64,000 nt of DNA, taken from positions 62,001 through 126,000 of the forward strand of contig NZ_RQVS01000005.1 of assembly GCF_003865375.1 (NCBI RefSeq), read 5' to 3'. A program made the position numbers and the translations under genes. Origin of the DNA: Gulosibacter macacae (GTDB lineage: Bacteria; Actinomycetota; Actinomycetes; Actinomycetales; Microbacteriaceae). The notes under the pieces were generated by a model, which searched no databases, was not told the DNA's origin, and was given only the letters and a program-made list of their open reading frames with translations. Numbering within the stretch: the stretch's first letter is position 1; each line of letters opens with the position of its first letter. Shown here piece after piece: positions 1-6,568 of this stretch.

Positions 1-1
1 C

Positions 2-76
2 GATGAGGCGCGTGGCTTCACGGTCACCGAATCCGGTCTCACGGTGGTGCCGAAGAACGCAGTGGTTACCCGTTGA
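2..76 (+). CDS. C-terminal tail of probable glucose-1-phosphate adenylyltransferase (partial)
   Basis: Only the last 24 codons are present, entering from the left edge and ending in TGA at 74-76. The tail reads like the C-terminal beta-helix end of actinobacterial GlgC (glycine-valine-rich, ending VVPKNAVVTR), and glgC is often next to serB in related genomes. This assignment is an inference from a short tail and gene neighbourhood. The stop overlaps the TTG start of serB, so the two genes are probably translationally coupled. Confidence 0.4.
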   Translation, partial: DEARGFTVTESGLTVVPKNAVVTR

Positions 77-762
77 GCGTGCAGGGACTCCGCCTCGAAC
101 CGCCGGTTGGGCTCGGGGCGGTAACCCCGGGCGCGCGTTTCCTCGTGGTGCTCGACGTTGACTCGACCCTCATCGAAGATGAGGTCATCGAACTCGTCGC
201 CGACTACGCCGGTGTGCGCGACGAGGTCGCCGAAGTCACAGAACGTGCCATGCGCGGTGAACTCGACTTTGAAGGTTCGTTGCGGGCGCGCGTGGAACTC
301 CTTCGTGGCGTCACGCTCGAGCAGGTTGGCGAAGTGCGCAATCGCATCACCGTTACTCAGGGCGTGCCCGAGATGATCGCAGCCGTGCACGAGCGCGGCG
401 GCCGGGTCGCCGCAGTCTCTGGCGGCTTCCACGAGGTGCTCGATCCGCTCGCTGAGCACCTTGGCCTCGACCTCTGGCGTGCGAACCGTTTTGCCGTTGA
501 CGAGCAGGGCGCACTCACCGGCGAGGTGGATGGGCCCATCATCGGCAAACAGGCCAAGCTCCTCACCCTGCGTTCCTGGGCCCACGCACTTGACGTGCCC
601 ATGGAACGCACCATGGCCGTCGGTGACGGTGCCAACGACCTGGGGATGATGTCGATCGCCGGCATCTCGGTGGCCTTTGACGCGAAGCCAGTCGTGCGCG
701 CCGAGGCCTCAGTAGTCTTGCGCGACCGCGATATGCGTCAGCTCATCCCGATGTTGCCGTAA
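73..762 (+). CDS. serB: Phosphoserine phosphatase
   Basis: HAD-superfamily phosphatase, 229 residues, catalysing the last step of serine synthesis (phosphoserine to serine plus phosphate) in the cytoplasm. Visible motifs: nucleophile motif I DVDST at residues 28-32 and motif III/IV GDGANDLGMM at about 184-193, which coordinate the Mg ion. There is no N-terminal ACT domain, so this is the short form. The TTG start overlaps the stop of the preceding gene by two bases. The gene ends just before a strong hairpin at 774-818. Confidence 0.9.
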   Translation: MSVQGLRLEPPVGLGAVTPGARFLVVLDVDSTLIEDEVIELVADYAGVRDEVAEVTERAMRGELDFEGSLRARVELLRGVTLEQVGEVRNRITVTQGVPEMIAAVHERGGRVAAVSGGFHEVLDPLAEHLGLDLWRANRFAVDEQGALTGEVDGPIIGKQAKLLTLRSWAHALDVPMERTMAVGDGANDLGMMSIAGISVAFDAKPVVRAEASVVLRDRDMRQLIPMLP

Positions 763-773
763 CACACCCGTCA

Positions 774-818
774 GCTGAGGTTCTCGAGGCGCATTGGTTG
801 CGCACCGAGAACCTCAGC
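774..818. terminator. Bidirectional hairpin terminator between serB and fabG
   Basis: Perfect 13-bp stem GCTGAGGTTCTCG (774-786) / CGAGAACCTCAGC (806-818) around a 19-nt loop that itself contains GCGC arms. It lies between convergent serB and fabG. A closely related arm sequence recurs at 62364-62437. Confidence 0.75.
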
Positions 819-835
819 CGACACTCGCTTCCCGA

Positions 836-1579
836 CTAGTGCCCCATGCCGAGGCCGCCGTCGACCGGAATCACCGCACCCGACACATAGGCGGCATCAT
901 CCGAGGCGAGCCAGCGCACGGTCTTCGCGATTTCATCCACGCGGCCAAAGCGACCCGCCGGAATCGTCTCGAGGTACTGCTTCTGCGTCGCCTCGGGCAG
1001 CACTGCCGTCATCTCAGTTTCGATGAAGCCCGGCGCCACCACATTGGCGGTGATACCGCGGCCGCCGAGCTCGCGCGTGAGTGAACGCGCCATACCCACG
1101 AGGCCCGCCTTCGATGACGAGTAGTTGATCTGTCCGGGCGAACCATAGAGGCCGACCACCGACGAAATGAGCACCACGCGACCGAAGCGAGCCTTGAGCA
1201 TCCCCTTCGAAGCACGCTTGATTACCCGAAATGCACCCGTGAGGTTCGTGTCGATGACGTCGGTGAAGTCCTCTTCACTCATGCGCAGCAGTAGCGTGTC
1301 CTTCGTCACCCCCGCATTCGCGACCACAACCTCGACCGTGCCGAGTTCGGCCTCGATCTGCGAGAACGCCGCATCAATCGACGCGGCATCGGTGACATCG
1401 GCGGCCACCGTGAGCGCACCTTCAGGGCCTCCCTCCCCCGAACGCGACGTCACGGCGACGCGATAGCCAGCGGCAATGAGGTCCTCGGCAATCGCCCGGC
1501 CAATACCGCGGTTACCACCGGTAACGAGGGCCACGCGGCCCGATTCGGCCGTGCCATTCACGTTGGCTTGCTCGGTCAT
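836..1579 (-). CDS. fabG: 3-oxoacyl-[acyl-carrier-protein] reductase (SDR family)
   Basis: Classical short-chain dehydrogenase, 247 residues, that reduces 3-oxoacyl-ACP with NADPH in fatty acid synthesis. Rossmann motif TGGNRGIG at residues 20-27, NAG motif (VVANAG) and catalytic Tyr153 and Lys157 in NYSSSKAG are all present; the C-terminal VDGG motif is also there. The start at 1579 was chosen because a GAGGAG Shine-Dalgarno lies just upstream; the open frame extends further upstream but with non-conserved sequence. Its promoter is probably the TAGGAT element near 1636-1641. As for all SDRs, substrate assignment rests on similarity and not on proof. Confidence 0.8.
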   Translation of the reverse strand: MTEQANVNGTAESGRVALVTGGNRGIGRAIAEDLIAAGYRVAVTSRSGEGGPEGALTVAADVTDAASIDAAFSQIEAELGTVEVVVANAGVTKDTLLLRMSEEDFTDVIDTNLTGAFRVIKRASKGMLKARFGRVVLISSVVGLYGSPGQINYSSSKAGLVGMARSLTRELGGRGITANVVAPGFIETEMTAVLPEATQKQYLETIPAGRFGRVDEIAKTVRWLASDDAAYVSGAVIPVDGGLGMGH

Positions 1580-1629
1580 AGTGCTCCTCGCGCTCATCCG
1601 CTGAAACCGGTCTGAATGCCGGTCATATT

Positions 1630-1645
1630 CTGCCCATCCTACGCG
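1630..1645 (-). promoter_or_regulatory. Probable fabG promoter (-10 TAGGAT), 16-nt element shared with ABC-F gene
   Basis: Read on the minus strand the element is CGCGTAGGATGGGCAG, with a -10-like TAGGAT at 1641-1636. Exactly the same 16 bases occur at 4848-4863 upstream of the ABC-F gene, in the same orientation to the gene. Confidence 0.5.
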
Positions 1646-1691
1646 GGGGCGGAGTAGGCTGGACTGGTCGGACGGAGCAAGTCGAACACCC

Positions 1692-2036
1692 ATGAGCAAG
1701 CAGGTGACCAACATCACCTCAATGGCCGAATCGGCCGAAGAGGAGCGTCAGGCGCGCATGCGCCAATACCTGCTCACGATGGCGTTCCGCACGGCCTGTG
1801 TAGTGCTCATGGTGTTTGTGCGTGGTCCGCTGATTTGGTTCATTGCGGCAGGAGCAATTTTCCTGCCGTGGATCGCTGTGGTCCTCGTAAACCACATCAA
1901 AGAGCGCCGGCGCCGGGATGTGGAACGTCCCGACGTTGGCGCAATCGAGATTTATCGGCCGCCCGTCAGCGCTGACGATTGGGCGCGAGCCGCACACGAA
2001 CACTCCACACAGGATTACAAGGAGCAAAACCAATGA
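1692..2036 (+). CDS. DUF3099 family membrane protein
   Basis: 114-residue small membrane protein of the actinobacterial DUF3099 family, function unknown. Two adjacent hydrophobic segments at about residues 34-67 (ACVVLMVFVRGPLIWF and AAGAIFLPWIAVVLV) form a hairpin in the membrane, followed by a basic KERRRR stretch that should face the cytoplasm and an acidic tail. It opens a three-gene run (ATGA overlaps) with the Cys/His protein and SURF1. A -10-like TAGGCT lies at 1664-1669. The start is the first ATG; an internal start would lose the conserved TNITS segment. Confidence 0.7.
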   Translation: MSKQVTNITSMAESAEEERQARMRQYLLTMAFRTACVVLMVFVRGPLIWFIAAGAIFLPWIAVVLVNHIKERRRRDVERPDVGAIEIYRPPVSADDWARAAHEHSTQDYKEQNQ

Positions 2037-2305
2037 GCTCGGGCGAATTCGATCTGCGGATGCGCTTGCGCGCCGGAGAGGGCGCCTTCGCACCCGCGGT
2101 GAGTTGCTCACGCGCGCAGTGCGATCACCCGGCGGTGCATCGCATCGAGTGGCGCAACCCGCGCATCCACGAAGCTGACCGAGTAAAAATCTGGCTGGCT
2201 TGCGAGGCCCACTTCGACTTCTTGCTCGGATTCTTGGCCTCGCGCGACTTCCCCGTGCGGGTGCACGCGGTCAGTGATCCAGTCAATGAGGAGCCGATTG
2301 TATGA
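2033..2305 (+). CDS. Small Cys/His-rich conserved actinobacterial protein
   Basis: 90 residues; ATG overlaps the stop of the DUF3099 gene (ATGA). The sequence has CSRAQCDHPA near the N-terminus and WLACEAHFDFL later, i.e. a C-x4-C plus C-x2-H arrangement that looks like a single zinc site, followed by FLASRDFP. The same pattern (C..C..PA, W.NP.IH, WLAC..H, FL..R.F) is known in many actinobacteria next to SURF1, sometimes mis-annotated as acetone carboxylase although it is far too short for that enzyme. Function unknown; a role in oxidase assembly is only suggested by its neighbour. Confidence 0.65.
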   Translation: MSSGEFDLRMRLRAGEGAFAPAVSCSRAQCDHPAVHRIEWRNPRIHEADRVKIWLACEAHFDFLLGFLASRDFPVRVHAVSDPVNEEPIV

Positions 2306-3177
2306 GTTCGCGTCGCCAAGGCTGGCGGTTTCTGCTTTCGCGACGATGGGTGAGCTACTTCGTGCTCATGGTGATCTTCGCGATCGCCTGCGGTTTTCTT
2401 TCACACTGGCAGTTCGACCGCCGCGACGAGCGGGTGGATGAGAACCACAAGGTCGCAGTGAACTACGACGCCGAGCCGGTGCCGATCGCCGAAGCCCTCC
2501 CCACGCGTGATGCCTACAGCGACGCGCAGGAATGGCTCCCGGTGGAACTCACTGGCGAGTATCTCCTCGAAGAACAGGTGCTCGCCCGCGCGCGGCCGAA
2601 GGACGGCATGCCCGGTTTCGAGATCCTCACGCCTTTCCGCACGAACACCGGCGAGATCTTCATCGTCAACCGCGGCTGGATTCCGACCGGTGCCGCCCAG
2701 GACGATCCTGATCACATTCCGGCAGCGCCTGAGGGTGAGCTCACGGTGACGGTGAGACTCAAGCCAGGTGAGCCCGAGATTCCAGGGCGATCTGCGCCGG
2801 CGGGGCAGATCGCCACGATCAACCTGCCGACGCTCAACGAATGGCTTGGCGGCAATGTCTACACCGGTGCCTATGGCTTGTTGCGCTCCGAGTCGGTCGC
2901 AGCTGAGACCGGTGCGCTCACGCCGAAACCGCAACCCACCGAGGGCAACCATCTCAGCTACGCCGTGCAGTGGATCATCTTCGCGGTGATCGCCCTGGTC
3001 GGTCTCGTTTACGGCATCCGTGAGGAGTTCCGAGAGCGCAACGAATCCGATCCGCGCGTGATCGCGGCGCGGAAGCGCGAGCGCGAACGCAAGCAGCGCC
3101 GTGGTCCGAGCGATGCAGACGAAGAGGATGCGCTCATTGCGGAGCTCGAGCAGGAAGCTGGCGCGGGCGCGCGCTAG
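2302..3177 (+). CDS. SURF1 family cytochrome oxidase assembly protein
   Basis: 291-residue SURF1-type protein. It has the family topology: an N-terminal membrane segment at about residues 15-35 (ending HWQFDRR), a large extracytoplasmic domain, and a second membrane segment near residues 218-238 followed by a highly charged cytoplasmic tail. SURF1 helps build the heme a3/CuB centre of aa3-type cytochrome oxidase; ctaA and ctaB elsewhere in this window supply heme A for the same enzyme. The ATG overlaps the preceding stop, so the three genes form one operon. It converges with the ABC-F gene with only 22 bp between stops. Confidence 0.85.
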   Translation: MSSRRQGWRFLLSRRWVSYFVLMVIFAIACGFLSHWQFDRRDERVDENHKVAVNYDAEPVPIAEALPTRDAYSDAQEWLPVELTGEYLLEEQVLARARPKDGMPGFEILTPFRTNTGEIFIVNRGWIPTGAAQDDPDHIPAAPEGELTVTVRLKPGEPEIPGRSAPAGQIATINLPTLNEWLGGNVYTGAYGLLRSESVAAETGALTPKPQPTEGNHLSYAVQWIIFAVIALVGLVYGIREEFRERNESDPRVIAARKRERERKQRRGPSDADEEDALIAELEQEAGAGAR

Positions 3178-3199
3178 CGCCTAGGTACGCTCGGCCCGG

Positions 3200-4801
3200 C
3201 TAGTTCATCTCGATGAGATCGAAGTAGTCCGGTGTCCAAAGATCCTCAATCGCCTCCGGCATGATGAGCACCCGCTCGGGATTCAGCGCTTCGACCGCAC
3301 CCTCATCGTGCGAGACGAGCACGACCGCGCCCTCGTAATGCGCCAACGCATCCAGAATCTGTTCGCGTGAGGCCGGGTCGAGGTTGTTCGTCGGCTCGTC
3401 GAGCAGCAGCACATTCGCGCTCGAAACCACGAGCATGGCGAGCGCGAGACGCGTCTTCTCGCCGCCAGAAAGCACGCCAGCGGGCTTATGCACATCGTCA
3501 CCCGAGAACAGGAACGAGCCGAGCACCTTGCGCGCCTCGGTGTCGGTGAGATGTTGCGACACCGAAATCATGTTCTCGAGCACCGAGCGCGCCACATCTA
3601 GCGTCTCGTGCTCCTGCGCGTAGTACCCGATCTTGAGGCCGTGACCGGGCAGAATCTCGCCAGTGTCCGAATCATCCACGCCAGCGAGGATGCGCAAGAG
3701 CGTCGTCTTCCCGGCACCGTTGAGTCCGAGCACGACGACCCTCGAACCGCGGTCGATTGCGAGATCGACGCCGGTGAAAATCTCCAGCGAGCCATACGAC
3801 TTCGACAGCCCGCGCGCCATGACCGGAGTCTTCCCCACCGGAGCCGGCGTCGGGAAGCGCAACTTCGCCACCCGATCTGCCGAGCGCACCTCTTCGAGCG
3901 AGCCGAGCATCTGTTCAGCACGACGCTGCATCTGGTGCGCGGCCGCCGCCTTCGTTGCCTTCGCCCCGAAGCGAGCCGCCTGCTGCTGCAGGGCGCTCGC
4001 CTTCTTCTCGATATTGGCGCGCTCCTTCTTCCGGCGTTCCTCATCGGCCTCGCGCTGGCGCAGATACTGCTTCCAGCCCATGTTGTAGACGTCGATCACC
4101 TGGCGGTTCGCGTCGAGGTAGAAGACGCGGTTCACCGTCTCGCCAACGAGTTCAACATCGTGCGAGATCACGATGAGCCCACCGCGGTAGCCCTTGAGAA
4201 ACTCGCGCAACCAGACCACCGAGTCGAGGTCGAGGTGGTTAGTGGGCTCGTCGAGAATCATCGTGTCCGCATCCGAGAACAGGATGCGGGCCAGCTCGAT
4301 TCGGCGCCGTTGACCACCCGAAAGCGTCTTGAGCGGCTGATCGAGGATGCGGTCGGGCAACGAAAGGTTCGACGCGATCGCCGCGGCCTCCGACTCGGCG
4401 GCATAGCCACCGAGCATGACGAATTCGTCGTCGAGTTGGGCGTAGCGTCGCATCATCCGATCGCGCTCTTCGTCGGTGTCGGCTTCAGCCATGAGCGTGG
4501 CCGCCTCGGCGAGCCGGTCGCGCACTGAGCCGAGGCCGCGCGCATCCAGGATGCGGTTTCGCGCCGTCTGCTCGGGGTCACCGGTGCGCGGGTCCTGCGG
4601 CAGGTAGCCGATTTCCCCAGAGCGATCGATGGAGCCGCCCGAAGCCTGCGTCCACCCGGCCAGCACCTTCGTCAGGGTCGTCTTACCAGCACCATTACGG
4701 CCAACGAGCCCGATTTTGTCGCCGTCAGCAACGCGAAAGTTCACTTCGCTCATCAGCGTGCGCGCGCCGACGGTGATCTCGAGGTCGTGAACGGCGAGCA
4801 C
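3200..4801 (-). CDS. ABC-F family ATP-binding cassette protein
   Basis: 533 residues with two ATPase cassettes and no membrane segments, the ABC-F layout of ribosome-associated translation factors or antibiotic-protection proteins. Cassette 1 has GRNGAGKTT, LSGGQRRR and a LDEPTNHLDLDS Walker B; cassette 2 has GLNGAGKTT, LSGGEKTR and LDEPTNNLDP. Between them lies a long charged helical linker (about residues 245-310) that in the family reaches the ribosomal P/E site. GTG start with AGAGGA nine bases upstream. Which subfamily (housekeeping or resistance) cannot be told by eye. Confidence 0.85.
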   Translation of the reverse strand: MLAVHDLEITVGARTLMSEVNFRVADGDKIGLVGRNGAGKTTLTKVLAGWTQASGGSIDRSGEIGYLPQDPRTGDPEQTARNRILDARGLGSVRDRLAEAATLMAEADTDEERDRMMRRYAQLDDEFVMLGGYAAESEAAAIASNLSLPDRILDQPLKTLSGGQRRRIELARILFSDADTMILDEPTNHLDLDSVVWLREFLKGYRGGLIVISHDVELVGETVNRVFYLDANRQVIDVYNMGWKQYLRQREADEERRKKERANIEKKASALQQQAARFGAKATKAAAAHQMQRRAEQMLGSLEEVRSADRVAKLRFPTPAPVGKTPVMARGLSKSYGSLEIFTGVDLAIDRGSRVVVLGLNGAGKTTLLRILAGVDDSDTGEILPGHGLKIGYYAQEHETLDVARSVLENMISVSQHLTDTEARKVLGSFLFSGDDVHKPAGVLSGGEKTRLALAMLVVSSANVLLLDEPTNNLDPASREQILDALAHYEGAVVLVSHDEGAVEALNPERVLIMPEAIEDLWTPDYFDLIEMN

Positions 4802-4847
4802 TGGATGATTCCTCTCAACGGGGCGCTACCAGCGGGATGTCGGCAAC

Positions 4848-4863
4848 CTGCCCATCCTACGCG
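4848..4863 (-). promoter_or_regulatory. Probable promoter of the ABC-F gene (-10 TAGGAT)
   Basis: Minus-strand CGCGTAGGATGGGCAG, identical over 16 bases to the element upstream of fabG at 1630-1645. The TAGGAT (4859-4854) sits about 55 bases upstream of the GTG start. Confidence 0.5.
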
Positions 4864-4871
4864 TGGACGCA

Positions 4872-4910
4872 CCGAAGCGGTGACCGGAACATCTCCGGCC
4901 ACCGCTTCGG
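4872..4910 (-). terminator. Hairpin terminator of the permease gene
   Basis: Stem CCGAAGCGGTGACCGG (4872-4887) pairs with CCGGCCACCGCTTCGG (4895-4910) with one mismatch and a 7-nt loop, 12 bases downstream of the permease stop. No long T-run, as is common in actinobacteria. Confidence 0.7.
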
Positions 4911-4922
4911 CGAGGTTGATTA

Positions 4923-6344
4923 CTAGTTCGTCACGACCTTCGCTTCTTTGCCGGCGAGATCGGCTGCCGCATCCTCAGCCGAGATCGTGCGCACGAGCGC
5001 CGTGTCGGTCTTCATCGTGCGTCGCAGCAGTGCGTAGAGGCCGGAGGCGAGCACCGCCGTGACCACCGGTCCCCAGGTCGCCCCGATGCCACCGAGGAAC
5101 TGAATCATCACGATGCCGACGATGGTCGGCACGAACCAGGCAATCATGCCGGCGGTATTAAAACGGCGGTAGTGCGTGTCGCCAATGGCCGCGTGCTCCT
5201 GGCCACCGCCGCGGTTCATGAGGATGTGGGTGACCGCAATCGCGACCCAGGCCGTCACGAGCACGCCCTGCCAGGCGAGCGCGAGCAGGATGTACTGCAC
5301 GATCGGCAGCAGCATGAGCAAGAAGATGATCACCGACGAGAGGATCACCCAAACCACGTTCGGGAGGGATACGCGGAACACCTTCTCGCCGAAGATGCGG
5401 AGGTTCGCGGCGCCGAGGTAGTAGTTCGCCGTATTGATGCGGGTCTGCGAGGCGAACACGACGAGCAGGCCGAAGAAGCCCATGAGTTGCACGAGGCCAC
5501 CGGCAATGCCGGTTTCTGAGGCTTCCATTCCGGGAATGATGAACGTGAGGAACACGCCGAAGAAGCCGTTGAGGCCGAAGGCGAGCACGTAGAACAGCGG
5601 GCCGAAGGTGACGTTCTGGTGGAACTTCGTGTCCTTGCGCTTGCCGAGGGCGGCGAAGTCCATGGTGAACATCATCATGATCCAGATGCCCATGTAGCCG
5701 GCGTAGGTCGCGAGCCAGCCCGGGCCGCCGAGGGCAAACGGCACCTCAGTGCCGGCGTGGGTGAGCCAGGCGTCGCTGTAGCCGTACTGCACGACCGCCC
5801 AGATGCAGGCGGCGACGAAGCCACCCCAGTAGAGCGGCATGAGCAGGCCGTTGATCTTGTCGAGGAAGCGACGGGCGCCACCCATGATCAGCGGTGTCGA
5901 GTAGAGCACGACGATGAGGTACCACATCCACGTCTCGCCACCGAACGCGGTCTGGAAGGCGTAGGCGACAATCGAGCCCTCGAATACGGCGTAGTAAATC
6001 GCGATGAGCGCGAAGATGAGCGCCGCGATCGACGCTCCCGAGTTGCCGAGGATAGTGCGTGAGAAGAGCGCCACGGTCGTGCGGTTATTGATCGCATACT
6101 TCGACAGCAGCATGTTGATCAGGCCGTAAGTGATGATCGTGAGGCCGATGCCGATCGCCGCGTTCAGGGTGCCGTAGGCGAGGGCCATGGCGGCGCCGAT
6201 GTAGACGAAGAACATCGCGCTGATGATGCCCGAGAAGGCGAGCCACAGTGGGCCGCGGCGCATCTGGTCGTCGTCGTTGCCCTCGCGAGCGAGGGTGTCG
6301 GTGGCTTCAACCGTGTCGTTGTTGCCGGTGAGGTCAAAGGTCAT
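4923..6344 (-). CDS. NCS1-family nucleobase/hydantoin-type permease
   Basis: 473-residue polytopic membrane protein of the NCS1 (cytosine/purine/uracil/allantoin/hydantoin permease) type, with about twelve hydrophobic segments beginning near residue 37 (FSGIISAMFFVYIGAAMALA) and the ILGNSG and TMDFAALGKRK segments typical of CodB-like members. Start at 6344 chosen for GGAGAG just upstream; the longer open frame is low-complexity. It lies downstream of hyuB in the same direction but separated by a hairpin and by tandem heptamers, so it may have its own promoter. Context with HyuA/HyuB suggests uptake of a cyclic ureide or lactam such as a hydantoin; the exact substrate is inferred. Confidence 0.75.
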   Translation of the reverse strand: MTFDLTGNNDTVEATDTLAREGNDDDQMRRGPLWLAFSGIISAMFFVYIGAAMALAYGTLNAAIGIGLTIITYGLINMLLSKYAINNRTTVALFSRTILGNSGASIAALIFALIAIYYAVFEGSIVAYAFQTAFGGETWMWYLIVVLYSTPLIMGGARRFLDKINGLLMPLYWGGFVAACIWAVVQYGYSDAWLTHAGTEVPFALGGPGWLATYAGYMGIWIMMMFTMDFAALGKRKDTKFHQNVTFGPLFYVLAFGLNGFFGVFLTFIIPGMEASETGIAGGLVQLMGFFGLLVVFASQTRINTANYYLGAANLRIFGEKVFRVSLPNVVWVILSSVIIFLLMLLPIVQYILLALAWQGVLVTAWVAIAVTHILMNRGGGQEHAAIGDTHYRRFNTAGMIAWFVPTIVGIVMIQFLGGIGATWGPVVTAVLASGLYALLRRTMKTDTALVRTISAEDAAADLAGKEAKVVTN

Positions 6345-6475
6345 GATGGACTCTCCATTGAGTCGGACTCGTGGTGTCACTGACGCCAGCTCGCGTCGAG
6401 GATGCACGCAGTCGAGTGGCATGCGTGGTGTCGAGGGCGCGGCCGGCGGCTGCGGGCTCGACGAATATCCCGGTG

Positions 6476-6510
6476 GTTGCACGTTGCACGTTGAACGTTG
6501 CACAGTGCAA
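6476..6510. repeat. Tandem GTTGCAC heptamers plus 13-bp palindrome upstream of the permease
   Basis: Four head-to-tail heptamers: GTTGCAC (6476-6482), GTTGCAC (6483-6489), GTTGAAC (6490-6496), GTTGCAC (6497-6503). The last overlaps a perfect palindrome TTGCAC-A-GTGCAA (6498-6510). The cluster lies about 130-165 bases upstream of the permease start, in the only gap between it and hyuB. This arrangement looks like a multi-site protein-binding region, possibly for the PucR-type regulator. Confidence 0.6.
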
Positions 6511-6521
6511 TTGCGGGCGGT

Positions 6522-6554
6522 GTTGCGGGGGTGCGCCAGGCACACCCCCGCAAC
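6522..6554 (-). terminator. Hairpin downstream of hyuB
   Basis: Perfect 12-bp stem GTTGCGGGGGTG (6522-6533) / CACCCCCGCAAC (6543-6554) with a 9-nt loop, 14 bases after the hyuB stop. Likely terminates or attenuates hyuAB transcripts before the permease gene. No U-tract. Confidence 0.65.
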
Positions 6555-6568
6555 CTCGGGTTACGGCA

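Noticed and set aside
3608-4528. 306-residue plus-strand frame opposite the ABC-F gene
   Set aside because: Antisense to clear ATPase motifs; no start signal and no conserved features.
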